From: Bacteroidaceae bacterium
Lineage (GTDB): Bacteria > Bacteroidota > Bacteroidia > Bacteroidales > Bacteroidaceae
Length of the DNA stretch: 39,756 nucleotides
Assembly: GCA_017467385.1 (NCBI GenBank)
Contig: JAFTSK010000198.1
Span: forward strand, 1-39,756
Direction of reading: 5' to 3'
A program made the translations under genes and the position numbers. The notes under the pieces are model-generated. The model worked only from the letters and a program-made list of their open reading frames with translations. It made no database searches and had not been told where the DNA came from. Each line of letters starts with the position of its first letter. Position 1 is the stretch's first letter. Below, piece after piece: positions 33,677 to 39,756 of this stretch.

Positions 33677-35245
33677 TTAATCCCAACCCGGATTTTGTTT
33701 CAAAACACCCTTAGACAAGTCAACTTCTTCTGAAGGAATTGCCCACAAGTAGTCGCGGTTCGGATTGAAGTTACGAGTTTCAACGTGGATAGGTTCGCCT
33801 TGCTGGTCGATACCCCAAACCGGACGCTTCACTTCTTCTTCAGTTGTCTTCCAGCTACGAGTATCAAACAAGTGGATACCTTCAAATGCCAATTCGATAC
33901 GACGTTCGTGACGGATAGCGGCACGCATTTCATCCTTTGTCAAACCTTCTTCCAATGTAGGCATGTTTACAGAAGGACGTTGGCGTACTTGGTTAACAGC
34001 CGCGTAAACTAATTCGTCCGGACCTACATTTTCGTTACGTGCTTCAGCGTATGTCAACAACACTTCTGCATAACGGATATAGATGAAGTTGGTTTGTCCG
34101 TAATACCAAATACCGTAATCTTCTGGATCTAAGTATTTACGCATGCTGTAGCCGGTACGAGTGTGGCTACCGTCTCCCATTCTTTGATTGTCGAATTCCA
34201 AAGTGTATTCAGTACCATTGTAAATAACTGGATATGTTGCACCCGGCCACAAAACAGAATAAGCTAAACGTGGATCGCGGTTTTCATACGGATTGGCTGG
34301 ATCGTACAATGGAGATTCTGTGATTGATAACCCGTCGGTACAAAGATAAGCATCTATCATGTCTTGAGTTGGAGACAAAGCTTCCCATGCACCAAAGGCT
34401 ACTGGCATGAAGAACAAAGAAATTTTGTTTCCTTCTATACTGTTGGCTGGGGTTTCATTGAATTCCTTGTTGAAGATGATTTCGTTGTCAAACTCAGATT
34501 CCGGACGGAACAAAGTTTCATAATTATCTGCCAAATCAAATTTACCCATATCCATAACTGCCTTAGCAGCTTGTTCTGCTACTTCGTATTTGTGCGCGTA
34601 ATATGCCACACGTGCCTTTAAAGCCATACATGCACCGGCAGATGGCTTTCCATGATCCGAATTAGAACGGATAGAAGGCAAGTTGGGAGCTGCTGCATCA
34701 AGCAATGTTATGATGTGGCTGTAAACTTCTTCTTCAGTATTTCTGGCAGGCATTTCTTCACTTAAAGCCATAGCATGATCCAAGATAGGCACACCACCCA
34801 TATATTTTAATAAGGTAGCATAGAAGAATGCTTCCAAAAACTGTACTTCAGCCTTGATGGTAGCTTTTGATGCTTCATTCATCGGTACCTCGTCAATGTG
34901 TTCCTGGAAAATCAAGCAACGACGAATACCATAATAGGTTTCTGCCCACAACTGAGTGAAGTGCGGATTGGTAGAAACGGCTGAACCGGCAGACAATTGG
35001 CCTTGTTCGGCTGTAACATGCACCGGAATGGCATTGGCTGTGTAACAGTCGGTCATGATGGTGTGGTTTTCCGGCTGTACCAAATATCTATAAATACCAT
35101 TGGCAAACTTTTCAGCATCATCTTGATTCTGCCAATAGGGAGTGTCAGACAGTTTGTCCTTGGGGGCTCTATCCAAGAAACTGTCATTACAAGAAGTGAT
35201 TGCACATGCAGACACAAGCCCTAAAATGTAATATTTAAGTTTCAT
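33677..35245 (-). CDS. SusD/RagB-family outer-membrane lipoprotein
   Basis: A 522-residue surface lipoprotein that acts as the lid and substrate-binding partner of the SusC channel. The signal peptide ends in the lipobox ITSC (Cys19), followed by NDSFLDRAPKDKLSD, the family's N-terminal pattern (LDRxPxDxLS). TPR-like helical regions follow (for example SNSDHGKPSAGACMALKARVAYYAHKYEVAEQAAKAVMD), then the C-terminal RHERRIELAFEGIHLFDTRSWKTTEEE, typical of SusD-like proteins, and RDYLWAIPSEEVDLSKGVLKQNPGW at the end. It lies 13 bases downstream of the SusC gene and shares its promoter. The substrate is not indicated by neighbouring hydrolases. Confidence 0.95.
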   Translation of the reverse strand: MKLKYYILGLVSACAITSCNDSFLDRAPKDKLSDTPYWQNQDDAEKFANGIYRYLVQPENHTIMTDCYTANAIPVHVTAEQGQLSAGSAVSTNPHFTQLWAETYYGIRRCLIFQEHIDEVPMNEASKATIKAEVQFLEAFFYATLLKYMGGVPILDHAMALSEEMPARNTEEEVYSHIITLLDAAAPNLPSIRSNSDHGKPSAGACMALKARVAYYAHKYEVAEQAAKAVMDMGKFDLADNYETLFRPESEFDNEIIFNKEFNETPANSIEGNKISLFFMPVAFGAWEALSPTQDMIDAYLCTDGLSITESPLYDPANPYENRDPRLAYSVLWPGATYPVIYNGTEYTLEFDNQRMGDGSHTRTGYSMRKYLDPEDYGIWYYGQTNFIYIRYAEVLLTYAEARNENVGPDELVYAAVNQVRQRPSVNMPTLEEGLTKDEMRAAIRHERRIELAFEGIHLFDTRSWKTTEEEVKRPVWGIDQQGEPIHVETRNFNPNRDYLWAIPSEEVDLSKGVLKQNPGWD

Positions 35246-35258
35246 AGTTATCTGTTTT

Positions 35259-38246
35259 TTAGAATGATAAGTTCAAACCAAATGAATAACTTCTGGTTAA
35301 TGGGTGTACATTTCCTGTTGCTTCCGGATCAGTACCTTCAAAACCTGTAATGGTAAATAGGTTGTCAATGCTACAATATACTCTCAAACGGCTGATAGCA
35401 TACTTCTTCAAAATACTTGGGTTGATAGAGTAACCTACTTGCAAGTTTCTCATCTTCACGTATGAAGCATCTGTTACCCAGAAAGAAGAAGTGATTTTAT
35501 TGCTACTGTTGCTCATAGAAAGACGTGGCATAGAAGCATTCGGATTCTCAGGACTCCAGCTGTCTAAGTATTTTTCAGTCACTTTACCACCGTTATAGAA
35601 TGCATAAGCAACGGTAGACGGAACCATAGCCTTCACATCTGCAGCACCCTGTAACAAAGCGCTGAGATCAAATCCCTTGTAAGAAGCAGAAAGATTCAAA
35701 CCAAAGTTCCACTTCGGGAAAGCTGAACCGAGGATAACGCGGTCATCGCTGTTTACAACACCTTCTCCTGTTACGTCCTTGTACATCAAGTCACCCAAAA
35801 CCGGAGTGCCAAAAGCTGCACTTTGGTCTGCATGATTGTCAATGTCGTCCTGAGTACGGAAGATACCTTCGCATACATAACCGAAGTATGCAGACAATGG
35901 ATCGCCTACAGACTGTCCCGGAGTGTCAGCACCCTTCAAATCGGTAATCTTGTTCTTTACGTAGCTGACATTGGCAGTAACAGAATACTGAAGATCGTTG
36001 ATTCGGTTGTTGTGTCCCAATTGAAGTTCAAAACCGGTATTACGTACTCCACCTGCATTCTGATAAGGAGCGCTAACACCCAACATGCTCATTACCGGTA
36101 ATTCCAAAAGAATGTCTCTGGTTTGCTTACGGAATACATCCAATGTAGCTGTCAACTTGTTGTTGAAGAAAGTTGCATCAACACCTACGTTGATTTGTTC
36201 TGTCTTTTCCCAAGTGATGTCTTCGTTAGTCATAGGACTGGAGATAGAGATGGTTTGTACCTTGCTTCCACCGAAACTATAATTGTATCCGAATACATAG
36301 TTATTATAGAATGCATAGTTACCGATTTCCTGGTTACCCAGCAAACCCCATGATGCGCGCAACTTCAAGTTGTTTACCCAATCAGCTTTGAAGAAGTCTT
36401 CTTCAGAAATTCTCCAACCCAAAGAGAATGATGGGAATGCACCGAAGCGGTTGTTCTTAGCGAAACGTGAAGTACCGTCGTAACGAACGTTAGCTTCAAA
36501 CAAATAACGGTCGTTGAATGCATAGTTCAAACGTGCGAAACCTGAACGAAGAGCATATTCTGTTTCGTTACCACTGGTTCGTTGTCCTGTTTCGCTACCG
36601 GCATTAATCTGATCCAATGAATTGGAAGCAGGTAAGTTACGGCGATAAGCATACAGATTGTTATACTTGTTGTAAATCTGAGAATAACCTAACAAACCGC
36701 TAACGGCATGTTTGCCAAAGGTCTTGTTGTAATCCAAATATGCTTGAAGGTTTACTTCCAAAGTCTTTCCGTCAGTATTGCTGATGTAGTTTGAAGAAGT
36801 CATCAAGTTGTCATAGCTTCCCGGAGCATAATAAGACAATGTTTTGTAGTGAGTCTTATTTTCGGCTAAAGAGAAGCGAGTAGAGGCACTACCACGAAGT
36901 TTCAAACCATCGATGATTTTGTATTCCATACCGACGTTACCGGTAAAGTTGTAACTATAAGTGCGGTAAACACCACCTTCTTTGGCTGATTGAATGGAGT
37001 TGTGTTCGTTCTTGAAACGTACATAATGTCCGTCTTGAGCCTGAATCGGAGTAACCGGAGTTTCGCGGTAAGCGTAGTGGATGATACTTGACAAGCCTTC
37101 GGCTGGTTCTTGAGCATCGCTACGATAACCGGCCAAGTTCAAGTTGAAAGACAAACGGTTGTTTATCTGTGCATCCAAGTTAGCGCGGAAGTTGATTTTC
37201 TTGTAGTTGGTGTTAGGAATCAAACCGTCCTTATCGTGATAACCGAAAGAAACGGCGTAACGGATACCTTGATTACCACCATTAATAGAAAGGTGGTGGT
37301 TGTGGTAGAGACCGCTTTCGCTTAACAATTCACCTAACCAATCAGAATCTGGATAATTGAGAAGGTCTGTTCCTGATTTGAATTTCTGCAAGTCTTCGTC
37401 GCTGTAAGGTACAGTAGCACCATCGTTTCTGTAAGCTTCGTTCATCATGACAGCATAGTCATACGAATTGGCAAACTTAGGAAGACGAGTAGCTTCTTGC
37501 CAGCCGATGTAACCGTTGTAGGTTACTTTAGCCTTGCCTTGTGCGCCTTTCTTGGTAGTAATCAAAATCACACCGTTAGCGGCACGCACCCCATAGATAG
37601 CCGAAGCCGAAGCATCTTTCAAGATAGAGATGTTGTCGATGTCGTTAGGGTCAACGGCATTCATGAACGATTCTACACCGTCTACGATGACCATTGCATC
37701 TGAACCACTATTCATGGTGCCGATACCACGTACACGCAATGTACCTGTGTCGTAACCCGGTTGGCCGGAAGATTGAATAACGGTTACACCCGGCATGTGG
37801 CCTGAAAGCAAATTGGTAACATTGGTAGCTACACGATTCTGTAATTGTTCAGACTTCACGACTGCTACCGAACCGGTTAAGTTTACTTTCTTCTGTGTAC
37901 CGTAACCCACGACTACAACTTCTTCCAAGTTCTGTGTATCTTCGGTAAGTACTACTTCGTAGTTGGAATTGGTGTTGATAATCAACTCGCGAGTGTTATA
38001 ACCGATGTAAGAAACAACGATAGATGCACCTTTAGGAACTTCCAAAACGAAATTACCGTCAATGTCGGCAATGGTTCCATTGGTTGTACCTTTCTGATAA
38101 ATGTTCGCACCGATAATAGGCATGCCTGCGGTGTCGACCACTTTACCAAAAATCTTCTTTGTAGTTTGTTGCGGTAAGTCGCTTCTAAGTGTAGATTCTT
38201 CCGCAGAAATGGGGGGGTAATAAAGGCCCCTAATAAAGCGATACAA
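35259..38246 (-). CDS. SusC/RagA-family TonB-linked outer-membrane channel
   Basis: A 995-codon frame of a TonB-dependent import channel. Domains: carboxypeptidase-regulatory-like domain (about 32-105, KIFGKVVDTAGMPIIGANIYQKGTTNGTIADIDGNF), the plug with EEVVVVGYGTQKKVNLTGSVAVV and RGIGTMNSGSDAMVIVDGVE, and a 22-strand barrel ending SYSFGLNLSF. The open frame starts at a TTG and has no signal peptide. The true start seems to be the ATG at 38294 behind a consensus promoter, but the in-frame sequence from there has a stop at codon 6. A good signal peptide appears if one T is removed (38279-38282) and one C added (38211-38217). Either the assembly has two homopolymer errors or the gene is silent here. 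SusD follows after 13 bases. Confidence 0.85.
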   Translation of the reverse strand: MYRFIRGLYYPPISAEESTLRSDLPQQTTKKIFGKVVDTAGMPIIGANIYQKGTTNGTIADIDGNFVLEVPKGASIVVSYIGYNTRELIINTNSNYEVVLTEDTQNLEEVVVVGYGTQKKVNLTGSVAVVKSEQLQNRVATNVTNLLSGHMPGVTVIQSSGQPGYDTGTLRVRGIGTMNSGSDAMVIVDGVESFMNAVDPNDIDNISILKDASASAIYGVRAANGVILITTKKGAQGKAKVTYNGYIGWQEATRLPKFANSYDYAVMMNEAYRNDGATVPYSDEDLQKFKSGTDLLNYPDSDWLGELLSESGLYHNHHLSINGGNQGIRYAVSFGYHDKDGLIPNTNYKKINFRANLDAQINNRLSFNLNLAGYRSDAQEPAEGLSSIIHYAYRETPVTPIQAQDGHYVRFKNEHNSIQSAKEGGVYRTYSYNFTGNVGMEYKIIDGLKLRGSASTRFSLAENKTHYKTLSYYAPGSYDNLMTSSNYISNTDGKTLEVNLQAYLDYNKTFGKHAVSGLLGYSQIYNKYNNLYAYRRNLPASNSLDQINAGSETGQRTSGNETEYALRSGFARLNYAFNDRYLFEANVRYDGTSRFAKNNRFGAFPSFSLGWRISEEDFFKADWVNNLKLRASWGLLGNQEIGNYAFYNNYVFGYNYSFGGSKVQTISISSPMTNEDITWEKTEQINVGVDATFFNNKLTATLDVFRKQTRDILLELPVMSMLGVSAPYQNAGGVRNTGFELQLGHNNRINDLQYSVTANVSYVKNKITDLKGADTPGQSVGDPLSAYFGYVCEGIFRTQDDIDNHADQSAAFGTPVLGDLMYKDVTGEGVVNSDDRVILGSAFPKWNFGLNLSASYKGFDLSALLQGAADVKAMVPSTVAYAFYNGGKVTEKYLDSWSPENPNASMPRLSMSNSSNKITSSFWVTDASYVKMRNLQVGYSINPSILKKYAISRLRVYCSIDNLFTITGFEGTDPEATGNVHPLTRSYSFGLNLSF

Positions 38247-38294
38247 GCGCTTAAAAATACCCTGTTGGGGATTTCTCTAAAATAGACCTTTCAT
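38211..38294 (-). other. broken 5' end of the SusC gene
   Basis: The ATG at 38292-38294 is followed in frame by MKGLF and an amber stop (TAG). The next frame reads REIPNRVFLSACIALLGAFITPP, with a clear hydrophobic signal-peptide core, and then runs out of frame at a run of seven C. Removing one T from the four-T run at 38279-38282 and adding one C at 38211-38217 joins MKGLFREIPNRVFLSACIAL to LGAFITPPISAEES and the intact SusC body. Confidence 0.7.
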
Positions 38295-38370
38295 CTTTTT
38301 GTGGTTTTAGTTAATAAATGGGATCTAAATTTTAAATAGGCTTTTTAAAGTCAAATTTACTTTTATGCCG

Positions 38371-38402
38371 CAAATGTAAGAAATCTTTTATGAGTAAACA
38401 AA
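38371..38402 (-). promoter_or_regulatory. susC promoter
   Basis: Minus strand TTTG (38399-38402), spacing 20, TACATTTG (38371-38378), a full-consensus promoter. Predicted start near 38365, leaving about 70 nt to the ATG at 38294, which supports that ATG as the original start. No anti-sigma/ECF pair is nearby. Confidence 0.75.
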
Positions 38403-38486
38403 AAAATGTGAAAAACTTATAATAATCGAATAATTTAAGCGGCTGAGATTAAAACACACTCATTCCTATTGTTTTCAGTTTTATCC

Positions 38487-38518
38487 TTTGGCTGTTTACA
38501 AAATACCTTTTATCTTTG
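38487..38518 (+). promoter_or_regulatory. glutaminase gene promoter
   Basis: TTTG at 38487-38490, spacing 20, TATCTTTG at 38511-38518. The predicted transcription start is at or within a few bases of the ATG at 38524, so the mRNA would be nearly leaderless. It excludes the in-frame start at 38488. Confidence 0.75.
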
Positions 38519-38523
38519 TGGAT

Positions 38524-39438
38524 ATGGAATATCAGCAAATACTCGAAAATATTTATCAGGAGATTCAGCCGTATGCAAAGGAAGGTAAGCAGGCGGACTA
38601 TATCCCGGCGTTGGCAAAGGTCAATCCCGACCAGTTTGGGATGTGTATTCATACCATTTATGGGGAAATCTACTCCATAGAGCAGGCGGATACTCGTTTC
38701 TCTATTCAAAGTATATCGAAGGTGTTCGCCCTTGCTATGTGTCTTTCGCTGAAAGGAGATGACTTGTGGAAGCGGGTAGGAAAAGAGCCTTCGGGTACGG
38801 CATTCAACTCTTTGATACAGTTGGAAGTGGAGAAGGGTATCCCGCGTAATCCGTTTATCAATGCCGGAGCAATCGTAATGACAGACGTACTGCTCACTTG
38901 TTTGGAACGTCCGGAAGAGGAATTTTTGGCGTTCGTTCGGGCGGTGGCCGGTGATGATACGTTGGATTATAATGAGGAAGTGGTGGTCTCGGAACGCGAA
39001 AAGGGGTACTTGAATGCCGCCATTGCCAATTTACTGAAATATCATGGTACGATTGAAAACGACATCGAACGGGTGCTTCATTTTTATTTTCAGATGTGTT
39101 CCGTTGAAATGAGTTGTCGGGAGCTGTCAAGAGCTTTTCTCGCTTTTGCCAATCACCGGAAGAAATTCAACTATGCCGGTGTGACTCTGACGGCTTCGCA
39201 GGTAAAACGTATGAATGCCATTATGCAGACGTGTGGCTTCTACGATGAGGCCGGAGAGTTTTCTTATTTGGTAGGACTTCCGGGAAAGAGTGGCGTAGGT
39301 GGTGGTATTGTGGCTATTTATCCGTTGCAATATTCAGTCGCAGTATGGAGCCCTCGCCTCAATTCTAAAGGAAATTCAGTAATGGGTATCAAGGCGTTGG
39401 AGTTGTTTACTACTGAAACGAAAGAGTCTATTTTCTGA
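38524..39438 (+). CDS. glsA: glutaminase A
   Basis: Hydrolyses glutamine to glutamate and ammonia in the cytoplasm. 304 residues, the normal length for the beta-lactamase-like glutaminase family. The catalytic pair is Ser63 and Lys66 in IQSISKVFALAM; NPFINAGAIVMTDVL, NEEVVVSEREKGYLNAAIANLLK and PGKSGVGGGIVAIYP are the other family blocks. The start at 38524 was chosen over 38488 because the promoter's -7 box ends at 38518. The gene is divergent from the SusCD pair and is followed by a repeat-rich terminator region. Confidence 0.95.
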   Translation: MEYQQILENIYQEIQPYAKEGKQADYIPALAKVNPDQFGMCIHTIYGEIYSIEQADTRFSIQSISKVFALAMCLSLKGDDLWKRVGKEPSGTAFNSLIQLEVEKGIPRNPFINAGAIVMTDVLLTCLERPEEEFLAFVRAVAGDDTLDYNEEVVVSEREKGYLNAAIANLLKYHGTIENDIERVLHFYFQMCSVEMSCRELSRAFLAFANHRKKFNYAGVTLTASQVKRMNAIMQTCGFYDEAGEFSYLVGLPGKSGVGGGIVAIYPLQYSVAVWSPRLNSKGNSVMGIKALELFTTETKESIF

Positions 39439-39447
39439 TTCCTTTTT

Positions 39448-39561
39448 GCTTGCAGTCTCGTTCCCATACGCTTGCAGTCTCATGTGTCAACGGAGCAAGT
39501 CTTGTGTGTTCACGCTTGCGGTCTCGATGGCCGATGAGACTTGCTTCGTTTTATTCTCCTT
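39448..39561 (+). terminator. repeat-rich terminator region after glsA
   Basis: GCTTGCAGTCTC occurs at 39448-39459 and 39470-39481, and as GCTTGCGGTCTC at 39514-39525. A 12-bp stem CGGAGCAAGTCT (39491-39502) pairs with AGACTTGCTTCG (39537-39548, one G-U), followed by TTTTATTCTCCTT. The stem with its T-rich tail probably ends the glsA transcript. Confidence 0.55.
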
Positions 39562-39572
39562 GTACAATGTAC

Positions 39573-39604
39573 AGAAAAAGAAAAAGCCAGCGTTTCTGCT
39601 GGCT
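39573..39604 (-). terminator. terminator of the tRNA-Asn transcript
   Basis: On the minus strand AGCCAGC-AGAAAC-GCTGGCT followed by TTTTTCTTTTTC: stem 39598-39604 with 39585-39591, T tract 39573-39585. It lies 13 bases downstream of the tRNA. Confidence 0.9.
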
Positions 39605-39616
39605 TGTCTACTCTGG

Positions 39617-39690
39617 CTCTTCCTCTTGGACTTGAACCAAGGACCCTCTGATTAACAGTCAGATGCTCTAACCGACTGAGCTAAGGAAGA
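39617..39690 (-). tRNA. tRNA-Asn (GUU)
   Basis: 74-nt cloverleaf on the minus strand: acceptor TCTTCCT with AGGAAGA, D-arm GCTC...GAGC, anticodon loop CTGTTAA between TCTGA and TCAGA giving GUU, T-arm CTTGG-TTCAAGT-CCAAG, discriminator G, no encoded CCA. Confidence 0.96.
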
Positions 39691-39709
39691 ATTTGCATTG
39701 AGTTTTTTG

Positions 39710-39756
39710 CTCTTCCTCTTGGACTTGAACCAAGGACCCTCTGATTAACAGTCAGA
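39710..39756 (-). tRNA. tRNA-Asn (GUU), second copy, cut by the window end
   Basis: The 3' 47 bases, identical to the neighbouring tRNA-Asn over the visible part (anticodon GTT included). It lies 19 bases upstream on the same strand, so the two form a tandem array; further copies may lie beyond the edge. Confidence 0.93.

Noticed and set aside
39448-39525. CRISPR-like array from the GCTTGCRGTCTC repeats
   Set aside because: Repeats are only 12 bp, spacers are of unequal length (10 and 32 bases), and no cas gene is present.

Overview
This is a chromosomal segment of a gut Bacteroidales, most like Bacteroides or Phocaeicola (Bacteroidaceae). The grounds are a SusC/SusD pair, promoters with the Bacteroidetes -33 TTTG / -7 TAnnTTTG signature in front of many genes, the cluster uppS-bamA-ompH-ompH-murI, lipoproteins with lipoboxes, a long-form MetG with a C-terminal OB fold, and a DUF6242-type lipoprotein. 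No phage, plasmid, conjugative element or CRISPR array is visible. Almost all of the window is housekeeping DNA with one accessory glycan cluster and one small SusCD locus.

Layout. 1-268: the 3' end of a YfhO-type membrane protein. 243-6492 (minus strand): a surface-glycan cluster of a Wzx-type flippase, a fucosyltransferase-like enzyme and four other glycosyltransferases. 6575-14330 (mostly minus): metG, a YifB/ComM-type AAA protein, a thioredoxin-fold lipoprotein that has lost its cysteines, an abundant-looking OmpA/TPR lipoprotein, and xerD. 14395-18554 (plus): the tight run aroQ-pyk-O-methyltransferase-rbfA-LolC/E-like permease. 18557-26582 (minus): murI, two Skp/OmpH chaperones, bamA, uppS, a DUF6242 lipoprotein and ribD, an envelope-biogenesis block. 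26630-31347 (plus): prmC-recX-comF, pyrE, an SRPBCC-like protein, argH. 31441-31654: tRNA-Gly(GCC) and tRNA-Leu(UAA) with a strong promoter and terminator. 31660-32172: a gene-free, repeat-rich stretch. 32173-38294 (minus): a secreted S37-type serine peptidase and a SusD/SusC pair. 38524-39438 (plus): glutaminase. 39617-39756 (minus): two tandem tRNA-Asn(GUU), the second cut by the window end.

How it works together. The bamA block supplies outer-membrane assembly and its periplasmic chaperones, together with the lipid carrier (UppS) and D-glutamate (MurI) for the cell wall. The glycan cluster would build and flip an oligosaccharide on such a carrier. The SusCD pair has no glycoside hydrolase beside it but is flanked by a secreted peptidase and a glutaminase, which hints at peptide rather than glycan use.

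Most notable observations: the SusC signal peptide is broken by two apparent single-base indels in homopolymers (38211-38217 and 38279-38282) although promoter and start codon are intact; a family of palindromic intergenic elements built on CTCTTTGGAGA occurs four times; 31719-31998 holds a 133-bp inverted-repeat element and REP-like hairpins; BamA carries a Tyr/Asn-rich low-complexity insert in its barrel. I did not find a clearly new multi-gene system.
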